Shown here: positions 8,926-16,799 of the stretch, piece after piece
How positions within the stretch are numbered: position 1 is the stretch's first letter
Layout of the letters: the number at the start of each line of letters is the position of its first letter
Assembly: GCA_963823735.1 (NCBI GenBank)
Contig: CAWGMO010000002.1
Span: forward strand, 2,976,001 to 3,040,000
DNA from: Actinoallomurus sp963823735
GTDB taxonomy: Bacteria > Actinomycetota > Actinomycetes > Streptosporangiales > Streptosporangiaceae
DNA length: 64,000 bases
Reading direction: 5' to 3'
Position numbers and translations under genes: made by a program
The notes under the pieces: generated by a model
Seen by the model: only the letters and a program-made list of their open reading frames with translations
The model's database searches: none
What the model was told of the DNA's origin: nothing

Positions 8926-10018
8926 CGGACCTCCTCGAGTACGGACTGATAACCGGCGGTCTCCGCCTCGGGCGTGAAGTCGCGGCGAACGCGCTCACCG
9001 GCCGCGGCGCCGAGCTTGGCGAGTTCCTCGTCGGTGGCGCGCGCGGCGCGGCCGATCGCGGCGCGGCAGCCGTGGGCGTCACCGGCGGCGAACCCGAACC
9101 CGATCTCGTCGTCGACCAGGTCGCCGAGGCCGCCCGCGTCCGAGGCGAGCAGCGGCACGCCCAGCGCGGCGGCCTCCAGTGCGACGTTGGGCAGGCCGTC
9201 GTAGAACGACGGCAGCGCGACGAGGTCGCAGGCCGCGTAGACGCCGGGCAGTTCGTACCGGTCCATGAACGGCAACCGGGTGTGTGCCACGGCTTCCAGG
9301 CGTTCCGTCACGACGTCTTCGACCTCGCCGGCGAGCAGCAGATGGAACGCCTCGGCGTGGCCGGAGGCGAGCAGCGCGTCCAAGAGGAACCCGACACCTT
9401 TCTTGTTCTTGAGCTGACCGATCACGCCGAGGGTTCGGCGGCCGGGCTCGACGCCGTCCTCCCGCAACCGCGCGGCGGCGGATCGCTCGGACGGCAGGAT
9501 CTCCCAGTTGCCGGTGTCGATGCCGTTGGGCACCCACGTGACACCGGCATCGGGCACGAGCGCGGACACGAGGGGTGCGTGCGAGCGCGCGACCACGCAC
9601 ACCCGCGCCGACGCGCGCAGGGCGGTCAGCAGCGCCTCGCGGCGGCGCAGCGAGAACACCCCCGTGTCGAAGTCGTTGCCCCGCAGCAGCGTGACCAGCG
9701 GCGCGCCGAGCCAGGCGGCGATCACCGGGGCGCCGAGCAGGGCGTACGTGCCGCCGAAGGCGACGACGTGCGTGTACGCCTCGCCGGCGAGAACGGTCCA
9801 GAGCCGCCGCAGCGCGTGCTCGGGGTTCTCCTCCAGGGGCACGGTCAGCAGCCGGCCGCCGTGCTCGCGGTCGACGCTCCAGGGACGCGCACGGCGGGTC
9901 AGGTGGGCGACGTCGACCTCGGTGCCCGCGTCGCGCAGGCCGCGCACGATCCGGTCACACGACTCGGCCATTCCGCCGCGGCTGGGCGGGTAGTGCTCGG
10001 TGACCAGAGGACCCGCAT
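8922..10018 (-). CDS. Glycosyltransferase family 4, frameshifted at the N-terminus
   Basis: A GT4 enzyme: PSRGGMAES acceptor-side loop, GRRTLGVIGQLKNKKG, LPSFYDGLPNVALEAAALG with the E-x7-E donor site, and VLASDAGGLGDLV-like end. The conserved frame alone has no good start and would overlap the upstream gene by about 30 bp or more. The ATG at 10018 overlaps the upstream stop (TGATG) and reads MRVL. Adding one base after 10008 gives MRVLLVTEHYPPSRGG, the usual GT4 beginning, in frame with the rest (365 residues). I therefore annotate the gene from 10018 with a one-base deletion, probably a sequencing error. It likely transfers a sugar from a nucleotide donor in envelope-glycan assembly. Confidence 0.85.
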
Positions 10019-10359
10019 CAACTGTCGACCCAGTCGTTCTCGCCACCACCGTCGAAGTCGCCGTAGTCGTATCCGCCACCGACGTCGAAACCGTCACGGT
10101 CGTAGCTGTCGAGCGAGGAGTACCAGGTCGGGTCGTTGTAGGTCTCCGCGCTGGTCTGGTAGTAGCTGCGGCGGTAGCCGCGCGCCCACCCGGGCCCGTA
10201 CGGGTCGGCGTAGCCCTGGGCCGCGGCGCACTCCGAGCACAGGCCCTGGGTCTGGGCGTGCCGCGAGCACACCGGGCGGCCGCAGCGGCACTGCGTCACC
10301 GCCGGACGGCCGCAGCGGCCGAGGACGAAGAAGCCGGTGGTCGCGGTGCAGGGGGTCAT
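10018..10359 (-). CDS. Small B-box-like zinc-finger protein with Tyr/Gly/Asp-rich tail
   Basis: A 113-residue protein with an AGGAGG ribosome site five bases before the ATG. Residues 16-44 have the spacing C-x7-C-x-C-x4-C-x2-H-x6-C-x2-C, which could hold two zinc ions like a B-box or other treble-clef finger. The rest is low complexity: aromatic (WARGYRRSYYQTS) then strongly acidic and glycine-rich (GGGYDYGDFDGGGENDW). No membrane segment or signal peptide. It lies inside the glycosyltransferase operon, its stop overlapping the ATG of the GT4 gene. The function is unknown; a protein-protein adaptor is the natural guess. Confidence 0.72.
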   Translation of the reverse strand: MTPCTATTGFFVLGRCGRPAVTQCRCGRPVCSRHAQTQGLCSECAAAQGYADPYGPGWARGYRRSYYQTSAETYNDPTWYSSLDSYDRDGFDVGGGYDYGDFDGGGENDWVDS

Positions 10360-11080
10360 GCGGTCCTCCTGGCGGTGTCCTGCGGGGGTCCACCGGAAGA
10401 GCTCGGTCGCGACCAGCAGGATCGCCTCCAGCTGGTGATCGTCGCCCGGGGGCACCTTGAGCTTGGCGTCCGCGCTGATCGCGGCCCGCCGCCCCGCCTT
10501 CATGCGTACGCCGATCCAGCCCGGCGGAGGGCGGCGGGCGCAGCGGCGCCTGCCCGGCCGCGAGCGTGCGCTTGGCGGTGATGCGCTGCGCCGTCTTGGT
10601 CTTCACCTTCGTCTTGTGCTTGCCGCGCGGGTTGACCTTGTGGATCTTACGGAAGCGGACCCGGTCGACGACGCTCAGCTCCAGGACGCTGCCGTCCTTC
10701 AGCTCCGCGCGCGCCTGGAGCCACGGGTCGGTCGCGAACCACTCGGTGACGCTGCGAATGGGCTTGCGGACCGGCAGCTTGCGCGAGGGACCGGCCTTGC
10801 CGGCCGCCTCCGGACCGCGCAGGTCGAGGTTGACACCGATGGCCGACTTGGACTTGGCGTCCTCGGTGAGGACGTTGATCAGCGGGACGAGCACGGCCGT
10901 CGTACGGACCGGCAGCCGCCATTTCTTGCGCCGCACGACCGAATCGTGCTGGGAGAGGCTGCCGAGCACGGCCTCCCACTCCGCCGGCGTCGCCGACACC
11001 GACGCGGTGCGCACCATCGTGAGCTGCCGATGGACCGGGTGGAAACGGTCGATCGCCTTACGGGTCTTCCGCCAGAACAT
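10356..11080 (-). CDS. Conserved hypothetical protein, two likely +1 frame errors
   Basis: This starts MFWRKTRKAIDRFHP at 11080. Residues 1-about 180 are in one frame (RKKWRLPVRTTAVLVPLINV, then a KTKVKTKTAQRITAKR basic stretch). The frame then shifts at a GGG run (plus-strand 10529-10531) into PGWIGVRMKAGRRAAISADA. A second shift at a G5 run (10384-10388) would give a tail ending RWTPQDTARRTA and a stop overlapping the next ATG (ATGA). Removing one base at each homopolymer yields a clean protein of about 240 residues. Without the second correction the frame reads through into the zinc-finger gene. No family recognised; it is basic and probably cytoplasmic. It starts 13 bp after the GT4 stop, so it belongs to the same operon. 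Confidence 0.6.
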
Positions 11081-11093
11081 GAACCGGACACTA

Positions 11094-12272
11094 TCAATCG
11101 GATATAGCAAAATCGGGGGCAATCGAATGGTAAATCTGGGCCAGCCGTGATCGGGTCCCGGCCCAGGTGAACTCCTCGATCACGCGGTCACGGCCGCGCT
11201 CCCCCATCCGCTTCGCGACCTCCGGGTACTCCAGCAGCACCCGGATCGCGCGGGCCAGCTCGGGCGGCCGGTCGGCGGCGACCAGACGGCCGTGCACGCC
11301 GTCGGTCATCAGCTCGCGTACGGCCGGCAGCCCGGACGCCACGACGGGGGTCCCGGCGGCCATCGACTCCAGGATCTTCAGCGGCGCGCAGCCCTGGTCG
11401 AGGTTGCGCGCGCAGCCGGTCAGCGGCGCCACCGAGACGGCCGCGCCGGCCAGCCAGGCGCCCACCTCCCGGTGCGGGAGCGTGTGGCGCCAGACCACGC
11501 GGTCGGCGACCTCCAGACGCTCGGCGATGCGCCGCAGCGGGCGCGCGCGGCGCTCGGGCACCGACGAGCAGATCACGAGCCGCAGGTCGGTGAGGTCCGC
11601 GAGCCGGGTGAACGCACGGAGCAGCACGTCGATCCCCTGCCAGGGCTGGAGCGCGCCGACGTACACGACGTAGCGGTCCGGCGCCCCTTCCGGGCGCGGC
11701 GCCTCCTCGGGGACGTCGGCGCCGTTCGGCACCAGGTGGATCCGGCCGTCCGGCACGCCGCGGGCGCGGAGCGCGTCGCCGATCACCCTGGAGGGCACGA
11801 CGACGGCGTCCGCGCGGTCGAGGCAGAACCGCTCCAGCTCGGCGACCTTGGCCAGCGTCGCGGGCGCCGCCGACGGCCACGTGTGGGCCATCTCGATCGA
11901 CGGCAGCCCGTTGACCTCGTACACGACGCGGTAGCGGCGGCCGGGCGCCGTGACGACCGGCAGCGCGCTCCACGGGTCACGTACGTGACAGATCCGCAGG
12001 CTCTCCAGGTGCGGTTCGAGGTGGGCGGCGACCCAGCCGGAGTACGCCTCGGCGCGGTCGATGAGGTTCGGGATCTGCTCGCCGAACCGGGCGATCTCGA
12101 CGCCACCGGGTTCGCGCTGGTAGGCGGGCAGGCCACCGCCGCCGAGCACGCCGAGCAGCCCCCCGCCGTAGCGTTCGAACAGCTCGGCGGCCATGTGGCC
12201 GATGTGGACGGCCGAGCCCTTGGTGGAGGGGAAACGGTCGAAGGCGAAGTACGCGGCGCGCGCCCCGGTCAC
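11094..12272 (-). CDS. Glycosyltransferase family 4
   Basis: A 392-residue GT4 enzyme. The N-terminal acceptor lobe has FDRFPSTKGSAVHIGH (about residues 10-25). The donor half has YVVYVGALQPWQGIDVLLRA (about 220), a GCAPLKILESMAAGTPVVAS segment with the E-x7-E-like motif (about 315-335) and the family-typical LAQIYHSI end. I chose the GTG at 12272 because it overlaps the stop of the epimerase gene by 4 bp; a longer open frame upstream is only the shadow of that gene. It is the second gene of the operon and probably acts at the cytoplasmic face on a lipid-linked or protein acceptor. Confidence 0.9.
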   Translation of the reverse strand: MTGARAAYFAFDRFPSTKGSAVHIGHMAAELFERYGGGLLGVLGGGGLPAYQREPGGVEIARFGEQIPNLIDRAEAYSGWVAAHLEPHLESLRICHVRDPWSALPVVTAPGRRYRVVYEVNGLPSIEMAHTWPSAAPATLAKVAELERFCLDRADAVVVPSRVIGDALRARGVPDGRIHLVPNGADVPEEAPRPEGAPDRYVVYVGALQPWQGIDVLLRAFTRLADLTDLRLVICSSVPERRARPLRRIAERLEVADRVVWRHTLPHREVGAWLAGAAVSVAPLTGCARNLDQGCAPLKILESMAAGTPVVASGLPAVRELMTDGVHGRLVAADRPPELARAIRVLLEYPEVAKRMGERGRDRVIEEFTWAGTRSRLAQIYHSIAPDFAISD

Positions 12273-13240
12273 CGCGCGCCACGCTCCCGGTGCCAGGCGA
12301 CCTGCGCGGCGAGGCCCTCGGCCAGGCCGACCTCCGCCGACCAGCCGAGCAGGCGCGCGGCCTTCCCGGTGTCGGCCCAGGTGCTGGCGACGTCCCCGGG
12401 CACGGGCGCGTGGTGGCGCACGTCCGTACGCACGCCGAGGAGGCCGGTCAGCACGTCGATCGCGTGCCGCAGCGGCACGTGGTCGGGGTGGCCGACGTTC
12501 AGCACGGTGCCGGGCTCCAGCCCGGCCGTCGCGGCGGCCAGCGTCGCCGCCACGACATCGGAGACGTACGTGAAGGCGCGCGTCTGGGCGCCGTCGCCGA
12601 GCACCGGCAGCGGACGGCCGTTGATCGCGGCCTCGATGAACCGGTGGAAGGCCATGTCGGGACGCTGCCGCGGGCCGTACACGGAGAAGAACCGCAGCAC
12701 GACGGCGTGCAGGCCGTCGCTTACGGCGCGCGCCGTCAGACGCTCCATCTCGGCCTTGGTGACCGCGTACGGGCTGGCCGGGCGCAGAGGGTCGCCCTCG
12801 GCGTGCGGACGGCCCGCCGCCGAGCCGTACACCGACGAACTGGAGGCGACGACCACACGCGGACGCTCGTCCGGCGCCGTACACGCCGCGAGGAGCCGCC
12901 GGGTCGCGGTCACGTTGTCCCGCTCGGCCTCGGCGCGGCCCGCACCCCAGGAGCTGCGTACGCCGGGACGGCCCGCCAGGTGCACGACCACGTCCGACTC
13001 GGCGAGTTTGGCCAGGTCATCGACCGCGAGGTCACTCTCGATGAGCGTGATGCCGGCACGGCCGGAGAGCATCGCCCAGTTGGCGCGGGCGTCGGCGGGC
13101 GCGGCGGAACGTTCGAGCGCGTCGACCGCGAGCACCTCATGCCCGGCCCCGGCCATCGCCTCCGCCACATGGCCACCGACGAAACCGGCCGCCCCCGTCA
13201 CCACCACCCGCACGCTGCGCAGAATAGTCGAAAACGACAT
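12269..13240 (-). CDS. NAD-dependent epimerase/dehydratase (extended SDR)
   Basis: A 323-residue nucleotide-sugar-type SDR. Rossmann motif TGAAGFVGGHV (about residues 15-25), acidic residue after beta-2 (LAVDAL), HLAGRPGVRSSW, SSSSVYG, catalytic YAVTK (about residues 155-160), then RFFSVYGPRQRPDMAFHRFI, all typical of UDP-glucose 4-epimerase or dTDP-sugar dehydratase relatives. The product would be an activated sugar for the downstream glycosyltransferases. It is the first gene of the seven-gene minus-strand operon (13240 to 7487). The preceding 142 bases separate it from the hydrolase gene and should hold the operon promoter, though I cannot pick one out. Confidence 0.9.
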   Translation of the reverse strand: MSFSTILRSVRVVVTGAAGFVGGHVAEAMAGAGHEVLAVDALERSAAPADARANWAMLSGRAGITLIESDLAVDDLAKLAESDVVVHLAGRPGVRSSWGAGRAEAERDNVTATRRLLAACTAPDERPRVVVASSSSVYGSAAGRPHAEGDPLRPASPYAVTKAEMERLTARAVSDGLHAVVLRFFSVYGPRQRPDMAFHRFIEAAINGRPLPVLGDGAQTRAFTYVSDVVAATLAAATAGLEPGTVLNVGHPDHVPLRHAIDVLTGLLGVRTDVRHHAPVPGDVASTWADTGKAARLLGWSAEVGLAEGLAAQVAWHRERGAR

Positions 13241-13382
13241 TCCGGTCGGCCCTCTCCAAAAGCCCGAGCCGGTCCGGACGACATCCCACCTCGACAGCCC
13301 GCCGGCCCAGCTGACGCGGGCCCCGCCGACGAACGGTCAGCGCACGCGCCCCGAACGTGGCGTGGGCGCTGTCGACGGGGGG

Positions 13383-14117
13383 TCAGTGTTCGGTGGCGCC
13401 TACGTCGTGGCGGGAGCGGTCCGTGGCCCAGAGGGCGATTCGCTCGATCAGCTCTGGGGTGGCGGCGCCCTCGGCGTGGCCGTACCCCTGCTCGATCCAC
13501 AGCTCGCGCGGGTCGTTCGCGGCGGCGTACAGCTGCTCGGCGTGGTCGAGTGGCAGGAACAGGTCGGCGTCGCCGTGCACGACCAGGAACGGGATCGGGG
13601 AGATGCGTCCGGCCAGCGCGTGCGGCGGCTCGGGCTCGCGTACCCAGCCGGCGGCCGAGATGCGGGTGTGCTTCATCAGGCGTACGGCCAGCCGCCCGAC
13701 GGGGCGTTCGACCGCCCAGTGCACGCGGCGCATCGGCTTGGTCTCGCGGTAGTACCAGCGCGCGGGCGCGCTGACCGCGACGACCGCCTCGACGCCGCCG
13801 TGCAGGGCCGCGTGGCGTACGACGATGACGCCGCCCATGGAGAATCCCACCGGAACCACACGCTCGTACCCGAGATGGCGGGCGTGGCGTACGGCGGCGT
13901 CCAGGTCGAGCACCTCGCGGTCGCCGACCGTCGAACGCCCGCCCGAACGGCCGTGCCCGCGGAAGTCGATCGCGATCACGCCGCCGTGGTGGTTCAGCAC
14001 GGCCGCGATACGCCGGGTGTTCGGCTGGCGCCACGCGCCCGTGAAGCCGTGCGCCAGGACGAAGCAGAGGCCGCCGATGCCCGGCAGGTAGCCGGCGTCG
14101 ATCCGCACGCCGTCCAT
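13383..14117 (-). CDS. Alpha/beta-hydrolase
   Basis: A 244-residue serine hydrolase. Oxyanion region FVLAHGFTGAW (about residues 19-29), VIAIDFRGHGRSGG, nucleophile elbow VGFSMGGVI (serine about 97), acid region PFLVVHGDADLFLPLDHAEQ and a histidine in GYGHAEG (about 218). Substrate unknown; no signal peptide. The open frame extends upstream to 14264 with no good start codon. The ATG at 14117 fits the family beginning MDGVRIDAGYLPG but has no strong ribosome site, so the start is uncertain by up to about 30 residues. Confidence 0.82.
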   Translation of the reverse strand: MDGVRIDAGYLPGIGGLCFVLAHGFTGAWRQPNTRRIAAVLNHHGGVIAIDFRGHGRSGGRSTVGDREVLDLDAAVRHARHLGYERVVPVGFSMGGVIVVRHAALHGGVEAVVAVSAPARWYYRETKPMRRVHWAVERPVGRLAVRLMKHTRISAAGWVREPEPPHALAGRISPIPFLVVHGDADLFLPLDHAEQLYAAANDPRELWIEQGYGHAEGAATPELIERIALWATDRSRHDVGATEH

Positions 14118-14190
14118 CGCGTACAGCGTCAGCGCGCTGATGGCGTCCTCGGTGTTCCGGCGGCCGCGCCGAGCGCGGCCGCCGGGACCG

Positions 14191-14619
14191 TCACCGTTTG
14201 ATGTAGTCGACCAGCTGCTCACGCTCGGTCTCCAGCTCGGCGATCGCCGACTTGACCACGTCACCGATGCTCACGATGCCGACGAGACGCCCGTCGCGTA
14301 CGACCGGAAGGTGACGGATACGGTGCTCCGTCATCGTCTCGCGCAGCCCGTCGACGGCGTCACCCGGCGCGCACGTGCGCACCGACGTCGTCATGATCTC
14401 CGATACCGGTGCGGACAGCAGGTCCGCGCCGAGGTCGTTCAGACGGCGTACGACGTCGCGCTCGGAGACGATGCCCTCGATAACGGCCCCGTCGGTGGAG
14501 ACCACCACCGCGCCGATGTTGTGCTCGGCCAGCAGAACGAGCAGCTGCCGCACCTCGGCGTCCGGTGCGATGGTCGCGACCTCGCCACCCTTACTACGGA
14601 GGATCTCTGAGATTCGCAT
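14191..14619 (-). CDS. Tandem CBS-domain protein
   Basis: A 142-residue protein made almost entirely of two CBS motifs (about residues 10-62 and 75-128): GAVVVSTDGAVIEGIVSERD and RHLPVVRDGRLVGIVSIGD. CBS pairs bind adenine nucleotides or NAD and act as energy sensors. Stand-alone proteins of this size are common in actinobacteria and include hypoxia-response protein types. It ends DVVKSAIAELETEREQ, a helix seen in many such proteins. No operon partner is evident. Confidence 0.9.
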   Translation of the reverse strand: MRISEILRSKGGEVATIAPDAEVRQLLVLLAEHNIGAVVVSTDGAVIEGIVSERDVVRRLNDLGADLLSAPVSEIMTTSVRTCAPGDAVDGLRETMTEHRIRHLPVVRDGRLVGIVSIGDVVKSAIAELETEREQLVDYIKR

Positions 14620-14740
14620 GGCCCGCCTTCCAGACTCGGCTACGCCCTACGTTAACCATCCCTCGCCGTCCGGCAAAGGTCACATAGTCGGCCCTTCGCC
14701 GTACCGGCCGTCCCGTGCGGCGAGTGGGACCTGCGGGAAC

Positions 14741-15385
14741 TCAGTGCACGCCACCTGCGGCGAGGTGCCCGTAAACGATCGTGTTACCGGTGTAGCTGTG
14801 GCCCTTGAAGTCGCCGCCGCACGTGATCAGGCGGATCCCGGCGAAGCCGAGCTCCCCGTACACGCGCCGCGTCGGGAACTTCGTCTTCTGCACGTGCTCC
14901 ACGGAGTCCACCGTGAACGCCGCGACCTTGCCGTCCTTGCGCGTCACCTTGACCGCGTCGCCGGGCCGCAGACGGCCCAGCCGGTAGAAGACCGCCGGGC
15001 CCTTCTTCGTGTCCACGTGCCCGAGGAGCACCGCCGGGCCGCGTTCACCAGGCGTGGGCCCCTTGTCGTACCAGCCGGCCAGGCGCGCCTTCGACAACGG
15101 CGGAGTGGACACCGAACCGTCCTTCTCCAGCCCCAGCGTCATCAGACGCGAGTGCACGCCGATCCTGGGAATGTCGACCCGGACCGGCGTGGACGCGGCC
15201 AGCGCCGGGCCCGACGGCCGGAAATCGGCCCCGGGCCTGGCGGCTCCCGCGCCAGGCCGCGGCGGCCCGGAGTTCCCGAAAACGCTGAACCCCAGTACCG
15301 CCGCGCCCGTCGCGATCAGGCCTGCGGCCGCCCCGGTGAGGAGACGGCCGCCACGCGGCCGAGTCGATGAATCAGGAGCGGCCAC
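14741..15385 (-). CDS. Class F sortase
   Basis: A 214-residue membrane-anchored transpeptidase. After a short cytoplasmic part there is one N-terminal helix (GAAAGLIATGAAVLGFSVF, about residues 15-35), then the sortase barrel with the catalytic histidine in VLLGHVDTKKG (about residue 118) and cysteine in LITCGGDF (about 186). An arginine after the cysteine, usual in sortases, is not obvious in SYTGNTIVYGHL. I chose the GTG at 15385, which overlaps the preceding gene by 14 bp; an upstream ATG at 15427 is inside that gene. The overlap with a secreted protein gene points to a dedicated enzyme-substrate pair. Confidence 0.88.
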   Translation of the reverse strand: MAAPDSSTRPRGGRLLTGAAAGLIATGAAVLGFSVFGNSGPPRPGAGAARPGADFRPSGPALAASTPVRVDIPRIGVHSRLMTLGLEKDGSVSTPPLSKARLAGWYDKGPTPGERGPAVLLGHVDTKKGPAVFYRLGRLRPGDAVKVTRKDGKVAAFTVDSVEHVQKTKFPTRRVYGELGFAGIRLITCGGDFKGHSYTGNTIVYGHLAAGGVH

Positions 15386-15986
15386 TGGCCCGCATGCGGC
15401 GGCGGGCAAGCGGCGTAAGGCCGGCACCGCCGAGCATGAGGGTCAGCCCTGCGATACCCAGGGGTGCGCTCATCCCCTGGGTGCCACCGAATCCGGTCCG
15501 CACGGGTCCGCGCGGAACGATGGTCACCTCACGGTGGTGAACCACCTGCGGCGCCGACTGGTGCACGACTACGTGCCGCGCGTGGTGACCACAGCAGCCG
15601 CCGTGGTCCTCAGAGGCGTAGTCACCGCCGCCGTGGCCCTCGTCGTCGTCGTCGCCGGCCTCTTCACCACAGCCGTTGGCCAGCCCACCGATGTGACCAC
15701 CGATGCCGCACAGCCCGCCGTGATGACGGAAGTGACGCGAGGTACCGATGTCGGCCGAACCACCCCCACCCCCGTCGCCCTCGTCGTCGCCGTCGTCGTC
15801 GTCGCCCTTGGGCAGCGCCCGGGACAGCGTCCCGAGGCCCGCCACTGTCTGGTGCTGCGTCTCGAACGCCTGGTGCGCTGCCCCGAGGTTGCCGGCCGCG
15901 GACGCCATAGCGAGCGCGGGTGAGGCCAAACCGATGGTCAGTGCGGCCGCTGAAGCGGTTGTCAGGGTCAGAGTTTTGACCCTCAT
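15372..15986 (-). CDS. Secreted Asp/His/Gly/Cys-rich protein, probable sortase substrate
   Basis: A 204-residue protein with a good signal peptide ending near ALAMA (about residue 27). The mature region holds acidic clusters (DDDDGDDEGD, DDDDE), histidine-rich stretches (HFRHHGG, DHGGCCGHHARH) and four cysteines. The C-terminus has PVRTGFGG (about residues 162-169), a hydrophobic segment APLGIAGLTLMLGGAGL and a basic tail RRRMRASGRS, the layout of a cell-wall sorting signal, although a classical LPxTG is absent. The ATG follows a G-rich ribosome site. The gene is directly upstream of and overlaps the class F sortase. Metal binding is plausible from composition only. Confidence 0.75.
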   Translation of the reverse strand: MRVKTLTLTTASAAALTIGLASPALAMASAAGNLGAAHQAFETQHQTVAGLGTLSRALPKGDDDDGDDEGDGGGGGSADIGTSRHFRHHGGLCGIGGHIGGLANGCGEEAGDDDDEGHGGGDYASEDHGGCCGHHARHVVVHQSAPQVVHHREVTIVPRGPVRTGFGGTQGMSAPLGIAGLTLMLGGAGLTPLARRRMRASGRS

Positions 15987-16799
15987 GGGTCCCCCCCTTG
16001 ATGTCAGCGGCAGCCCGGAAGGGTCCCGGCTGCCGGCATCGCCACCGCCCCCCTCATTCCCGCAATCCCGGCAGTGCGACCGAGATCGCCGCCCTCTTGA
16101 TCCAATGATTACGGTGCAGATCATGCGCATTAAGGAAAGGGACGATTCCGACGCTCGGCGGGTCACGGATTAGTGTTCCATGTCCGTCTTGGGGGTTGGT
16201 CGGTGGGTCGTTGCTGCAAAATAGGTTGTGGCCGTGTAAATGGTGACAAGGCCTCTTGGCTGGCCATTTCGGAGTGGGGATAGGCGTTAAGTGGCGATGG
16301 CCTTTTTGGGGCTGAAAGTCGCCGATATGGGCGGTTCGGCGGGCGGGCGTGTGAGCGGTCGTCCGGCGGCGGAGGTCGAGGCGAATATTTTGAGATGTCA
16401 CACGTCCGCTTCTACCCCGGACACGGACGCCCGGATGCAGGAGGCGGTGCCCTTCGCTCGCGAGAGGTACGGCCGTCGCCCACGCACCCTCGGCACGATC
16501 GAGCCGCCGCGCCGGAGGCTCCTGCGCACGAGACGGCGGCCCCGGAAGCGGCACCGGCCGCGCCCATACCGACGGGAGCTTTCGGCCGACTTGCATGTCC
16601 GCACCGAAGGCTCCGGCGAGCACGAAGCAGCGGCCCTGAGATCGACGCCACCCGGCCCGACCGTCGCCATCGGAGGGCCGTCCCGGCCGAACCTCCACGC
16701 CGCGCCGTAGGTTCGGACAGGCACGGGTGGAGCGGGCGCACCTCGCCCGCCAGACGCTCGGGCCGGGCGCCCGGGGCGCCCCTTCGGGGGCCGGGTGGG
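15987..16799. other. 813-bp region without a convincing gene
   Basis: The stretch between the secreted-protein gene and the FUSC gene. Bases 16090-16330 are less GC-rich than the surroundings (for example gctgcaaaataggttgtgg around 16214) and probably carry promoters. Possible reading frames on both strands between 16290 and 16990 have arginine/proline-rich low-complexity translations and no recognisable family, and several overlap each other, so I annotate none. A small unknown gene cannot be excluded. Confidence 0.5.

Noticed and set aside
10018..10503. A fusion of the unknown basic protein with the zinc-finger protein
   Set aside because: A strong ribosome site precedes the zinc-finger ATG, and removing one base from a G5 run yields a separate stop in an ATGA overlap; fusion is probably an artefact.
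12275..12884. A longer glycosyltransferase start extending to 12884
   Set aside because: The extension lies wholly inside the epimerase gene in another frame; the GTG at 12272 with 4-bp overlap fits the family start.
15372..15986. The sortase-linked secreted protein as a chaplin
   Set aside because: It has signal peptide and cysteines, but the chaplin-domain sequence and spacing are missing and acidic/histidine clusters dominate.
16291..16710. A possible small gene on the plus strand between the secreted protein and the FUSC gene
   Set aside because: Translation becomes Arg/Pro-rich low complexity, competing frames exist on both strands, and no ribosome site or family match supports it.
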